From NCBI GenBank assembly GCA_021234155.1, contig JAJEKV010000192.1, positions 145,001 through 209,000 on the forward strand: DNA of 64,000 nt, in the 5' to 3' direction. A program made the position numbers and the translations under genes. The stretch is from Isoetes taiwanensis. Taxonomy: Eukaryota; Streptophyta; Lycopodiopsida; Isoetales; Isoetaceae. The first letter of the stretch is position 1. Each line of letters opens with the position of its first letter. Under the pieces are notes generated by a model that had not been told where the DNA came from, ran no database searches, and worked only from the letters and a program-made list of their open reading frames with translations. This document shows positions 23,163 through 35,300 of this stretch, piece after piece.

Positions 23163-24180
23163 GAATACGAACGAGCTTTACTTACTCGGTTCCTTTCTTC
23201 CTTAAGTTGCCAAATTGCTCCGGTGTAAGCACTGCCCGCCACTCCTCTTAAAAGCTCCAGATATGGCTGAATATATTTGATATACCCCTGCCAGACCTAT
23301 AACTCTTATAATGTTTCCCCAAGACTGAAGCCAAAGCTTGGAGATGCAATCACCAAACAAAACACATACACATTCAGGCAACAAACACAGATCCAAATCT
23401 GTTTCCACTCTGATCACAAGAACATTAATTTTTTGCAAGAATGCCCTGAAATGCTATCCACGAGGCTTGCATGTTCAGCCCCTAAAATAAAAAGAGGGCT
23501 TTTGTTGTGAGCCCTTGGATGTTGGACCATTGAAAAAAAAAAAGCTAAATCAACGACTAAGAAATGGTGCACTCTAGATGTACGCATTAGTACATCCATT
23601 CGAATACGCCATGAAATCTTAGGAAAACCTTTGTGAAAAGCGTACAAAAACACAAAAAAAAACCCCTGTTATTATGCTACATATTCGTATAAGAATACCG
23701 TAAATGCTGACGGTGGCACTGTGGATTCGAAATAGAAGAATCGAATATGGGGTTTTATTTCTCTGGCGTTTAGGCTCAAATGATGCCGATGCAGCAGGCA
23801 GCTATGGCGGCTATGGTGCCTCCATGCTTGTGCAGGCACTGAAGCGCTCCATTTTTTCTGTAGGAACTATGGCAAGTATAACGCTTCTGTAGGAATTGTG
23901 GCCGCTATGGCGGGTCGTTTTTCTTTTTTTTGTTGCTTGCTTTTGGTCTATTTTGACAGTTCATCTTGCAAAGGAAAGGAAAGGAAAGCTCGAATGCAAT
24001 TTGTCATCGAAAAATATGGGTCGTGGCCATGGCTTGTTGGGTGCAAAACCCTGCTTCTTCCGGCATGACTCTGCAATGAAGAGCATAAGACGGCCTGTAG
24101 GTGTTTGAAACCTTTTGTGATACAGATGAAAGGAGGGACATATTGCCTTCAGAGTTTATGGATAATCTGTGTCTTCAAAG

Positions 24181-24260
24181 GCTGGTTGATCAGGTGAGCC
24201 AAGGGCATAGGATTCTTGTTGGGGTTCGATTCCCCAAGCCCTGGTCTGTTGCAAGTCTGA
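24181..24260 (+). other. tRNA-derived sequence (SINE head or tRNA pseudogene)
   Basis: TGGTTGATCAGG (24183-24194) resembles the RNA polymerase III A box, and GGTTCGATTCC (24223-24233) is a perfect B box. TTGGGG/CCCCAA around the latter can form a T-arm stem. The acceptor stem is not clearly paired, so a SINE or decayed tRNA is likelier than a working tRNA. Confidence 0.4.
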
Positions 24261-25901
24261 GTTCTATCAGGATCAAAAATTAAACTAGATTGGGAAGGTT
24301 CAGATAAGTTGTTACAAGAATACTCTTTTGATTGCAGAAACATTATACAGTAATCTGTTCTGTTGCTTTCATACTATATTGTACAAAAGCGAGAATATAG
24401 TTTTATCCAATTACTATTTTATGCAATGGTCTGTGCCTTAATAAAGCCCCCTTAAAAGTCGGGTCAACGCAAAAGACCCGCTTTGAATGCTCTAGATTCA
24501 TGGATGGGGAATATGCTGCCAAATGTGCCCTTATCCAATGGCCGAGAAGCCATAATACAAGCTTTAGCCATAATCTAATCTATACAAGAATACCAATGTA
24601 TATTTGATTTTCTTCAAGGAGGGAAATTTAAACAATCGTTTTTCAAGTTTTCCTTTTCCGTTTTAAAATTCTTACCCTTTCCCTCTTCTCTTCTGACGAT
24701 GCGATGGTAGGAGCTCTTCACTCACAACTAGGGCGATTGGTAAGGCCTGTATTTCGTTTCACATCCGTGGTGCGGTCGATTTTTATTTTGTATATATCCT
24801 GCCGACTTTGAAGATTAAGCTCCCCCCCATTACGAAGCAATCGGGAATCGGTTCCAAACAAAAACTATGAAAGCCACTCGATAGCAGCTAGCCGCTTTGT
24901 TATGGGAGCCCATTTATTTTGCTCCGTTCCTCTACAAACAACGGATATGCTACCTTTTTTCGTGTCGTTCTTGAATCATTTGCCTTTATATCCCCGGCGG
25001 AGCGAGAAGATGATGTTATCCCCGGATTTTGCGTGTCCTAGTTTGAAATACTATTTTATTTGTTGCTTTCATTATGCGAGGTTAGATCAAAATCTGTGTT
25101 TTAAGGTGTCGGCATTGTAAAATGTTGGCACCGATATGAGAATCTTGGCACCGCCTTAAAGAAAGCAAAAGGTGTAAGGTATATATTTGAGTCGTTTTTA
25201 CGCTTGGATATATCTTTGAGTCGTTTACCTAATGAGACTTTGCTTGTGCAAAGGTTGACCGTGATGAACACGAAAAATCTTTGCACTAAGTCCGGGGTTT
25301 ACGCTTTTTCCACCATTAAGTGGTTTCCCAAAGGGTCCCGCAGGTGAGTTCACAAGTCGGTTGACGTGAGTTCTCACCTAGGTAAATGCATCCGCAGCTT
25401 ATCATCTTCATTAGTTGAATCCTCGCTTGTCATAAAGTAGCTTTTCTCAAATGTTAATAAAGCCGGCTCCTGATTTAGGAGACACATTTGTGTTTCTTTG
25501 TCCAGCCGCATTACACAAGGTAGAATCTTCATAGAGATGAGACTGTGCAATGCCCCATCCGTAAATAAGTGATGTGCCACCTATAAATTCTTTGTGCTTG
25601 GCATACATATCATGGATGGCATTGCGGCAAGAATGCTAACTTAAGTAGCACTATCTATCTCTTGGCATGCCTTTGCATGTGGCTAGATTACATCTTTGAG
25701 AATAGAACCCAATCCTGAAAAGCATGAGAGCAAATTCGGTTATCCATATGTAGCATAATAACAGGGGGTTTTCTTTGTGTTTTTGTACGCTTTTCACTAA
25801 GGTTTTCCTATGATTTCGTGATGTATTCAAATGGATGTACTAATGCGTACATCTAGAGTGCACCATTTCTGAGCCATTGATTTTAGCCTTTTTTTTTTTC
25901 C

Positions 25902-26075
25902 AATGGTCAACAACCAATGGCTCACAACAAAAGCCCCTTTTTGTGTGTGTGGTGCATAATGGTCAACAACGGCTCACAACAAAAGCTCTCTTTTTGTGCG
26001 TGTGGTGCATAATGGTCAACAACCAATGGCTCACAACAAAAGCCCTCTTTTTGTGTGTGTGGTGCATAATGGGCA
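25902..26075. repeat. 53-57-bp tandem repeat at the right end of the Mutator-like element
   Basis: Copies begin at 25902, 25958 and 26011, and a partial one at 26068, each with AATGGTCAACAAC and GGCTCACAACAAAAGC followed by GTGTGTGTGGTGCAT. The unit contains the outer end of the terminal inverted repeat, so the terminus itself has been multiplied. Confidence 0.85.
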
Positions 26076-26689
26076 CATGAAGGGCTTGAAGGGCGCATGT
26101 AGTGCAGTTTCCCCGCCGGCAACACATTTCTTATCATAACTTTTGATCCAGAGCTCTGTTTGAGATGATTTTTATTGCGTTGGAAAGCTCTCTCTGAGAT
26201 CTTTTTGATGGTGTATGATATGGATATGTTTGGTTAAGTTATCTATGCTAAAACAGCAATTTTTCGGCCGGGTTTGGTAGGCTTTCACATCCTACCAGCA
26301 GATTAATACAGGATTGCGCTATTGGATATTGTTTTATGGCTCATTCTGAATGAAGGTTGCAAAAAATTACCATGCATTTTTAGATTTTGAGGCAGTTATT
26401 AAGCAAATTCCAAGGCTTCTAGATCCTTGTGCTAACAAGCAGAAAAGTTTCCCACTTTGGTTTCTCACCACAAGAATCCATGGAGGCCAAAGGCTGCTGT
26501 TAAATTCCAGTTGAAAAATGTTTGTGTATGGGTGTTGCAAACTTTATGACTTTCAGAATAATGGGATCAATCCGCTCTATTTTTATGGTAACTTTTACTT
26601 TTTTATTGTGATGAAATTCAAAAGCTACAGGTGATGAAAGCCTTAAATGAATTCTAGTTTTTTTCTGGTTCGAATTCTAAAATTTTTGT

Positions 26690-27065
26690 CACACCAAGGC
26701 ATCCCTAAGGCCCCGAAGGGGCCAAAATTTTTTTTTGCAACACAAACCATTAACATCCAACATATAAAAATTAAATCCCCCAACACATAACAACCAACAC
26801 ATAACAACCAACATATAACAACCAACACATAACTACCATTGACATTAATTAACACAACCATTGGGTCCAACACATTTAAATTAAAATCCCCCTTAAACCC
26901 CCTTTGGTTTGGGTGCATATTCACACGGGGGGTGACTCCGGGCAACGAGAGCTGTTGGATAGGCATATTCACCCTTTATTCCTTAATCTACACCGTACGT
27001 AAAGTTCCTCGTTTGTGGGGTATGCAAGTACAAAATTTGCTATACTGTATAACAAGATTCGCATA
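26690..27065 (-). repeat. Inverted copy of the repeat at 21440-21735
   Basis: On the minus strand it shows the same words (CCCCACAAACGAGGAACTTT, CTCGTTGCCCGGAGTCACC, CCAAAGGGGGTTT). It adds a short array of GTTGGTTGTTATGT and ends with GGCCCCTTCGGGGCC. With the left copy it brackets about 5 kb in inverted orientation. Confidence 0.8.
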
Positions 27066-27480
27066 TCTTCTATATGCAGTGTCGAGGATAGTGCCAACAA
27101 TGACCTCTAGTCATATCCACCATCAAGCATCCGAGCATGAATCATTTTAGTTTCTGCTAGGGCTGCAAGACTAGCAAATACATTTAAACTCAAAAGACAA
27201 GCAGATATCGTCGGGCTGCAACCCCTTTTTGTTGGACTTTAGTCTCATGGTATTGATCGAAGACCACTTGGGCATCATGAAGCCATCCACACTTACCATA
27301 CATGATAATCATTGCAGAACTAATAATGGCAGTCCATGATAAGTGCCTTTAAAGCATCCTACCAAATAATTGTGTTGATCCTGTCAGATATTCCACTCAT
27401 GGACTACCACCTCAGCGTGAAGTTTCTTTCCCTGCCCTATGAAAGTCAAGCATACACTTAGAATCATTGTATGTGCAAAC

Positions 27481-28511
27481 TTATCTGTGCTGGCAAGTCA
27501 AGCATACACTTAGAATCATTGTATGTGCAAACTTATCTGTGCTGAGACCCTTTCTGCTGCATTTGCTCAAAAATCTTGAAAGCACTTCCCTTGTCTTTAT
27601 GTTGTATATATGCAGAAAACACTCGCCATACATATTGATAAGAGCTTCTACAACAACATCTTCAAACTCTAATCTTTTCATTATTCCATTATCAAATACC
27701 TGCAAAATGGTTCAGTGACATGACTCCAAACTCCAGTGCGTCCCCAACTCCAGTCTCCACTTCAGCCTGGAAAATAAATTCAAACAAGTCATCCAAGCAG
27801 TCTCAATCCTAGATCTGCTTCCCCATATGTATTGCAAGCACTAAGCAGAGCTGTCCACATTTCTTTACATAGGGTACACAGTGCAGTTTGAGGTAATTTT
27901 TCTGCCACATACAATTGTCCTGATCGTGCAAGGAATAATAATCCATTGTTGCTGCAATCCCAAATTCTTCTGTCATTCTCTTGAAATAATTCCGGCCCTT
28001 CGAGATCAGATTCTCATGGCTACATGCATTGAGAAGACATATGAATGTAGTAGAATTTGGCTTTATTCCAAGTTCTTGCATGTCCTTAAAACAGTCCACA
28101 GCCATATTACCACTACTCATGCCATATTCTATAGCCAACACATCAGTGCTTCCTTAAGAATACTAAGAAATGTGAGCTTGTCAGCTTCAACCGCTTCCAC
28201 ATGCATTTGCTTAAATAGTTTAAAAGCTGCTGGGCCATCTGCTTTCTGAATATATGCTGCAATCATGGCAGTCCATGAAATAACATCCCGCTTAAGCAAT
28301 CTGTCAAATACTTGTGGGGCATCATGGAAGCTGGAACCTGACATAAACTGTAGTCATTATATTCCATGAGATCACGGTTCCATGGGACCTGGAAGATGCT
28401 GATTGCCGCCTTGTACAATCCATGGTGCCGTATCCTGCAATCATACATCTTCCTGTATGTAACATCCACTTGGTTGACATCTTCCATGCATGTAACAGAG
28501 GATTTAGACAT
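27481..28511 (-). pseudogene. PLS-class pentatricopeptide repeat protein remnant
   Basis: Reading leftwards on the minus strand, 28344-28129 gives typical PPR text (VFDRLLKRDVISWTAMIAAY, then FKLFKQMHVEAVEADKLTF). 28141-27809 continues with CFKDMQELGIKPNSTTF, LLNACSH and YFKRMTEEFGI. A weaker piece (28511-28360) precedes them. The phrases WTAMIAAY and LLNACSH are typical of plant organelle RNA-editing and processing PPR proteins. Frame changes and missing repeats show it is not a working gene. It lies inside the CACTA and may be captured host sequence. Confidence 0.75.
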
Positions 28512-28771
28512 CTTCCTGTTCTTAGCTTTTTTTATTTTCTGTTGCTTGTGTATCTATGATGTTAGTATATTGGTGTTGCCATAGCTACAGAATATTTTAT
28601 TACTAACCTTGTTAACTGTTTGTCCATTATGATCTGCCATAGGAGTGAATGTGTTAAGCACTGAAATACTCAGATTATCTCACCTTGAGATCCATACTGA
28701 AGTCCTGAGATTGAGCCAGGAGGGTGCACATTAGAGACATGTGTTACAAGCTGTTGGCAATGTGCACATAC

Positions 28772-29110
28772 CTACCTGCCAGTACTGAATTTACAAGTTC
28801 CAGACACACAAATGCAGGGTTCACAAACTTTATTAATCTTGTTTGGCATTGGTCTGATCAGAGGTAGATAACTTGAGAACGTCCCTTGAGGACGTTCTGC
28901 TATGTCAAGTGACCTCTCTAGTTTTATTAACATGCTCTCAACTTGTTTCAACTGATGGGCTGCACCCATGTGATGTTCTAACCATGCTGAAGCAGAATTT
29001 TGCATATTGTCTATGCTGTGATGAACTCCAACAACTAACCTGGTAAGATTCGTTTGCTCAGATTCTAGTTTGTCAACTTTCTTCCTTAATTTTGTGATCT
29101 TTGCATCCAT
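28772..29110 (-). pseudogene. Coiled-coil open frame, unknown
   Basis: A 112-codon frame starts with ATG and reads MDAKITKLRKKVDKLESEQ, a clear heptad pattern for about 25 residues, followed by a helical region (QLKQVESMLIKLERSLD) and a less structured tail. It has no close family I can name. It adjoins the PPR remnant and may be another captured piece. Confidence 0.35.
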
Positions 29111-29822
29111 TTCACCAGATGCAGTGTTGTTGCTACTAATTCAGCCATTTGTTATATAGTCAAAAACAGATGTGGCCAAGCTTCAACCTTCTCTTATGCT
29201 CATGTTAATCTATAAGGCTTAAAGACTTAAATTCAAAAATATAGAGGAGGCATATAACTTGATTGAAATACTTCCTTGCTGGATGCAGTAATACTTGCCT
29301 TTCCATAAGTAATGGAAGGCTAGTCCATAATCTAATCAGTAAATATGGCCTTACTGATATTGTGATTTTAAGCAGCTTACTTAGAATCTGTGTTAAATCC
29401 AAAAATATAGACGCATATAACTTGTTTGAAATAGGTGCATAATTTGAGAATTGACCAAGTTCTTTTCTTTTTTAAACAGGTTAGCGAAGATGAAGAACAC
29501 AATCAGCCGAATTATAAAGGTCCATCTCCTACCAACGACGATAATCTGGAATGTAAATAATCCATGGTAGAAAGTGTTTCAAATTGAAAACTATTGGATT
29601 TATTTTTATCAATGTTAGAAGTACTCTAAATGTAAAACGATCTTCCATTTGACCTTAATTTCCTTATTTTGTCAAGTAATTTGATCACGATTAATCTTCT
29701 TATCATTACTGGTGCAGTTACTTCCTTTTCATTTTTTCTTCCTTTGTTCATTGTGCATGATGCAACTATAGACTAAAATGAAACCAATCTGGGATGAACA
29801 CAAGAAAAAGCATCTCAAATAT

Positions 29823-29856
29823 AAATCCTCCCCCCCCCCCCCCAAAAAAAAAAAAA
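29823..29856. repeat. Poly-C / poly-A homopolymer run
   Basis: About fifteen C are followed by about a dozen A. Length is likely unreliable in any read technology. Confidence 0.9.
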
Positions 29857-29879
29857 TCTATTAATGAAAAGATAAAATG

Positions 29880-30639
29880 ACAAAAAATAAAGGTGGAATT
29901 GCCACAAAAGGACATAAAGTGAAGGGTACAATGGACACAAATTTGACAATGGTCTCATTATAAAATTGACATGCATATGTTACAAAAAGACTTAAAACTT
30001 TGACACAATTTTGTTACTCAACTATTATAAAAAGGAAACTAGTTCGTCATAACAAAAAGATATACAACGTGTAATAAGAGTTGTAAATCTGACGCAAAGG
30101 ATGTCAATCTATGCAAGCTACGTGCACCAATATGATGTAACAAGTTAGTTGCATAATCGAGATTAATATGATATAAATATGACGCAGTTGTCGACAAACT
30201 TGAATATAAGTTTTGACCTAAATATGCCATGCTATTGTTACAAACGTAGTCATTGTGTTAAGACTAATCTGAAAAAAAATAGGACACAAACATTGCATAA
30301 CTTAGACATAAGCTCGACACAAACATGGCATGCAATTGCCACAAATGCAGTCATTGTGTCAAAACTAATATGATACAAAATATGACGTAATTATTGAATA
30401 ACTTGGATACAAGATCGACGCAAACATGCTATGCAATTGCCACAAATGTAGTCATTATGTCATTTTTGCGTTATGTAGCCGTGATGGAGTACTTGACGCA
30501 AAAGTTGACGTCCATGCGACATCAAAGTATAGCACTTTTAGTGTCATTATCGTGACATTTAACAGGCCTTTGAGAATACGCATAGCGTCACTTTATTTGA
30601 CGCTATACCCGACGAAAAATGCCCTATTATGTTGTAGTG
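29880..30639. repeat. CACTA right subterminal repeats and end
   Basis: GACACAA, GACGCAA and TTGTGTCA words recur throughout. Within them lies a 101-bp tandem repeat with units at 30224, 30325 and 30426 (ATG(C/G)CATGC, then CACAAATG(C/T)AGTCATT). The block ends with the terminal inverted repeat. Confidence 0.85.
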
Positions 30640-30642
30640 GCA

Positions 30643-31792
30643 CTGTTGTATGGTCTCCGGCCTTTCCCACATGCATCCCCTTTTCTCACGGGGGTGTTAA
30701 GGGGCATGTCGCGGTGCTCTTCCAAACTAGATTATGCCCCCGCCTTTATCACCACTCTTCTCCTTTCTTGTGGGTTCCTCTACCCCGCCGACTTGCCCTT
30801 GGCGCCAATGCATGTTCTGAGGTCGCTGGAGGCGAAGCCGCCAGCTCACCTTGGAGGATTGGTATTGGGGTGGTCAGCTAGCTTCGTGGGAGTTCTTTCG
30901 AGCTCGCTTTCGCCTGAAGAGCAGTGATCGGGCTATCTGGGCACAAGTGGCGGGGAGTATTCCGCTACACATACCTATAGTCCCTCAGGATGATGTGGTG
31001 ATGCAGGTTTGGAAGGTTCATTCGGATGTTGTGTCTTCTTGTTTTGTGCGGTCTTGTTACCGGGTGTTGGCTATTCATGACACTTTGCCCCTTTCAGGCA
31101 AGTGATCTCTGCAGCTTCCGGGTTCTCGATGGCACTCGGTTTGGACGTGGACATGGAGCTCACTTCCCCCATCGAAGGTTAGGGTGCTTCTGTGGCAGGT
31201 GGTGCACCGCTGTATCAAAGTGAATGTCCTTGTGAGTCAGTTTAGGTCTGGTGTGAGCCCTCTTTGCCCTTGTTGTGGTCTTCATCGTGAGACTGTGGAG
31301 CGTTGTCTGGTTTTATGCCCTCACTTACAGGCTGCCTGGGATTGGGTTAGGGCTCTGTTTCAGGTGAGATTGACTAGCCGCCAGCTTGTCGCTTCATGTG
31401 TATCTCGGTGCTTGGCCGCTCTTATGCGGCAAAGAAGCCTTGCATCTATCGCGTGGCTTGGTTGGTGTGGTTGATTTGGAAGCGGCGGCGGTTGTGGATC
31501 TTTTCGGGGATTCAAAGACTGCACCTCTCTCTGATTCCTCGACTCAGGTACAAGCTATTTCAAAGCTTTCTGGTGTTCTCGGGATTAGTAGAGTGGAAGT
31601 TTGCCATTTGGCGGGACTTCTTGGGTGTTGTAGATGGTCGGTTTGTACAGCAGTAGAGTTGCAGTTTTTTGTGAGTTTGTTATGGAGTGTGAGGTATCAC
31701 TGTCTCTTTGGGGCAGTTCTCCTTCCTCCTCACTTGCTTTGTAACATTACCATTCTTTTAATATATTGATGACACGGTTCTTAAAGAAAAAA
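30643..31792 (+). pseudogene. LINE C-terminal region with zf-RVT domain
   Basis: The LINE frame resumes in phase at the right GCA and runs as LLYGLRPFPH onward. A Cys/His cluster near 31250-31330 (CPCCGLHRETVERCLVLCPH) follows VRVLLWQVVHR-like text and matches the zinc-binding domain at the C-terminus of plant LINE reverse transcriptases. Several frame changes are present. The block ends in non-coding sequence and an A-rich tail. Confidence 0.85.
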
Positions 31793-31811
31793 AACATTCC
31801 CAACAGAAGTT

Positions 31812-32390
31812 TTATATTTTGCTCTTTCCAATTTATTACCTTGACAAATACATTTTGGTACATGATAAGCGTGTTGATGCACGATCTGTAGAAATTGAGC
31901 GTATTTTGCTGAAAATGCGAGATATTACCACCGATCTAGTAAAACTAGGCGATTTTCGCAAAATGGGAACTCCAGGTAAGATAGTCATAGCAACAGTGTG
32001 GATGGATACAATGTTTCATATAAGATGTTTTGTTGTGCTTATGGGGTTCTAGGCTCAAGAATGCTTGAAGCAAAATCTCGAATCTGCGTCATCGACTCGA
32101 TCAAGCTCGATGGGAACTTCAAAGTAGTAGTCTTGTTACGGAAGGAGGCTCGAAGACAATGTTGTGGAACTTATCAGTTAAAAGATGAAAATTCAAACTT
32201 GAGAGTATGTTTACGAACCATATCCTTTTCATATATAAACTAAAACAAGGTACTTATCCCTTTGTCATGATACTAGCATGAAATGGAAGGATCTCTTAGA
32301 GAAATTGAGGGGCTCAACATGCGGACTTCACAATTGTCAATAGAATTGTCTCAGGCAACCCATTCCTCGGACAGTGGGAACAGAATGTGA
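31812..32390 (+). pseudogene. Coiled-coil host gene, right part
   Basis: Exon-like pieces resume beyond the LINE: one ending at 31974 before GTAAG (ARSVEIERILLKMRDITTDL), one from about 32051 after TTCTAG (AQECLKQNLESASSTRSSS), and one near 32280-32388 (EMEGSLREIEGLN, then QLSIELSQATHSSDSGN). All are helix-rich and fit the left part at 15093-15321. The identity of the gene is unknown. With 16.5 kb inserted and stops present, normal expression is doubtful. Confidence 0.45.
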
Positions 32391-32399
32391 GAAGTTTCA

Positions 32400-35300
32400 A
32401 ACTGTAGCTTTTGTTTCCTCATTGTAATATTTTCCTGGATGTTGATTTCTGGTTGTTGATGTCCTTTAGGTACAAGTCGGTGCTTTTGAGCATTGAAACT
32501 CGCCTTTTGCGATAAAGCAAAATAACTTGTTTAAAATATCATAATAATCTCAATAAAATGACATTATCATTTAAAATGAAATACATTATGATTTAAAATG
32601 ATACACCTGATTTTCTGTTCCAGTAGCATGCAATGAACAATCAACCAACTAGTTCAGTGTGACAAAGGAGTGGTTCCCATCAAAACAGACACTCATAGTT
32701 TGGAATGCTAGGTTGTTGAACAATAAATTTTCACCACGAACACCTTTATGGCCTTATTCCCACCTTGAAGAAGACGAACAACTGACCGGACAACTTACCG
32801 TACGAAAGTCGTTTCAAATGTCCGCAAGTTGAATCAAGTTGTCCTAATTGCAATGATGCTAAAGGTCTCAGTCATTTCAGCAGTGATGTTGGAGCCGTCT
32901 CTAAAGCCCTAGATCTCTACCACTCCTTTTACTCTAAATTTTAACTTGAAATTAACTGGTAAGTTCTTTAGTCCAATTTTTTCAACCTTTGTGGCTAGAT
33001 TGTATGACTGGGTTATGAGAATGAGAATGAGAATGATTTTTTATCGTCCACTGTATGATAAACTTGCCACAACTTGTTTTGTATTGTGGAAGGGTTTTCT
33101 AGCAATGGTTGGAACTAAATTGTATTGTATAAGAAATCATATATTTTAGGCAGTTTGAGCAACGTGTTTGTTTTACTGGTCCAATGTCATTTTAAAGTAT
33201 TTTGGATGGGCTTTTTTTTGCAATGGTTCAAAAAAGAAAGATATCTTTTGAGTTTTGAAAATAAAATGCCACGGAGTGGCCGAATTTCTAGGGCGAATGT
33301 CTTCGGCCTGGATGACATTGTATCGTCCTTTCAGTTTTTCTAGATCTACAAGATAACGCAACCTGTCTTCTGTTTTTGTCTTTGAATTTGTATTTGCAGG
33401 GTTGCAGTTTGGCATCCTCGAAGTCAAAAGATTTAGAATGTTATGCAGTTTTGTTTTTCTCTGGTGTTTGTGATTTGGGAGTATAAGCGACTCTTGGTAT
33501 CCATATGGGTATAAATTCCACATTCTGACTCGGCACTTTCAGAGCAGAGCAGAGCACCTTTCCCGATTTTGTGATGCTTATGCTACAGGCCAATTACTTA
33601 TCTTAGAGAAGATGGTTCAGGGTTGCGGCTTGGTTTGGGCGTTCGGCTTGGTTAAGGGTTAAGGGTTAAGGGTTCTGGTTAGGTTCAGGTTTTCGGCTTG
33701 GTGTGATTTTGGTTCCAGCCAGCAGCGTACAGTTACAGCTTCAGAATTTTTATAGGACTTGATGAGTTCCGCCACAGAGATCAAGCTTTTGATTGTTGAA
33801 GAGTCTAGGGACATCAGTTCTCTATGCTCTTATGCTGGCTGAAGTGGAGATTTAAAAAATGTTCTCTCTAGATTTGGGAACATATTGAGTTTTTTCAAAA
33901 CATTCAGCTTTGTAAAGCATTGAGCTTGTAAAAGAAAGAGAGCTTGTAAAAGATTTGTGAAATTATATCATGGTATGGTAAAATAAATATATTTTGCACC
34001 ATTGGAACTTGCCCATAAATTTTTGATAAAAATATACTGGCCTTTGATCTGGCATAAAATACGGAATATTTGCCAAATCAAGGGTCGCAAATGAAAAATG
34101 CAAATAGACTCATAAACTAACCTATGCTAAATGTCCTATTCAAGGCTTCATAGATTGTATAAGGCTATATTCCTATGAGCTTAACCGGACTTCAAAATTC
34201 AACAGTGTCAACTGTTTTGAAAACTCAAAGTCAACTTTAGCATTAACTTTGGCAATAATTTGAAGTCAAGCGACAGCATGGGAACGTACCCTAAAAGTAA
34301 GCTTGTTGGGGGAAGGAATTGCTTGTTTGTCACGTGGCTGATGATGCTGCCAGCACACCAACGAATAAGGAATTTCTGAACAACAAGCTTATACTGGGTT
34401 CACATGGACAAAGTGCGAAGGGCTGGCTTAAAAGTTGCTGAACTTGGGCTGAGGCAAAAAATTTCAGCCCCGTTTTGGAAAATCAGCCCTCGCAAGGTTC
34501 AACTTGCGTAGCTGAGGCAGCGCTGAATTTTTTTATCGGTGCGGACTCCGCTAGAACTCAGCACAGGGCCTTCTCTTCTCCATGTCAACCACCCATTACA
34601 CTCACAATATCCCAAATTGAATTCTTTAATCGGTGCTGACTCCGCTAGAACTCAGCGCAGGGCCTTCTCTTCTCCATGTGAACCACCCATTACACTCACA
34701 ATATCCCAAATTGGGGAGCGTATTGGGTGCTATGAAAATAATATACCTTTATAAAAATAAAATATTCCTTGCTATGTGGCATAGATGGACGTGGAAGTTT
34801 GAAATTGCACCACAAGTGACCCAAATTGTATCCAAAACAATGATCTTCCTTTCCATTCATCCCCCTTGCTTTGGCTTTTTATGGAAGCATCAATACTGTG
34901 CCCAAAATATCACATATCACTAGAAAACAACTTCGACTAAGTACTAAAACTTTTCGGTGAGTTTATCTTTTAGCCAAGTAGAAACTACAGGAAGGAAGGC
35001 GGTGCCAGATATTTTGAATAAAAACAGATGAGTTAAAGAAAGTTGCTGCCAAATATTTTGCACAAAAAGAGGCAGTAACCTAATACATATTATTTCAGCC
35101 CTTCTTTCGAGGGGACTAACAGAGTCAATACAATGACAAAATCATGGAACTTGCACATAAAAGTATGCCTAGGCTAGGTAGAAGAAAACGACACGACACT
35201 GGAATCCAGAGTCAGACGAAGTACCCAATTGCAAATATAGCTTTAAGGGATTTAAGAAGCCCTATTCCCCAAGTCTGAAAGAAGTCTTGAGAAACGGGCT

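Larger units (their letters stand above)
23494..26075. mobile_element. Mutator-like element with ~200-bp terminal inverted repeats
   Basis: The left arm (23494-23690, starting GAGGGCTTTTGTTGTGAGCC) is the inverted match of the right arm (about 25745-25938, continuing in repeats to 26047). Shared words include GCACTCTAGATGTACGCAT and GTTATTATGCTACATAT. Long inverted repeats of this kind are typical of Mutator-like elements. I see no transposase and cannot confirm a 9-bp target duplication. It is nested in the CACTA. Confidence 0.65.
16445..30639 (+). mobile_element. 14.2-kb CACTA (En/Spm-type) transposon
   Basis: The left end reads CACTACAAGAGGATAGGG, and the right end, complemented, reads CACTACAACATAATAGGG. 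These are imperfect terminal inverted repeats of about 28 bp. GCA flanks both ends (16442-16444 and 30640-30642) as the 3-bp target duplication of this superfamily. Both subterminal regions are rich in short GTGTCAA/GACACAA words, as expected for transposase-binding arrays. I find no TNP2-type transposase in any frame, so the copy looks non-autonomous. Orientation is arbitrary. It contains other elements and gene fragments listed below. Confidence 0.9.
15322..31792 (+). mobile_element. 5'-truncated LINE, split by a CACTA transposon
   Basis: A non-LTR retrotransposon starts abruptly within the reverse transcriptase and ends in an A-rich tail (AAAGAAAAAAAA, about 31783-31794), between exact 19-bp target duplications. 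Its own sequence is 15322-16444 plus 30643-31792, about 2.3 kb. The rest of the span is the CACTA element. 5' truncation is usual for LINE copies. Confidence 0.9.

Noticed and set aside
33650-33680. TTAAGGG repeats as interstitial telomere DNA
   Set aside because: The plant telomere unit is TTTAGGG. Only about three units of a different word are present inside a GGCTTGG-rich simple stretch.
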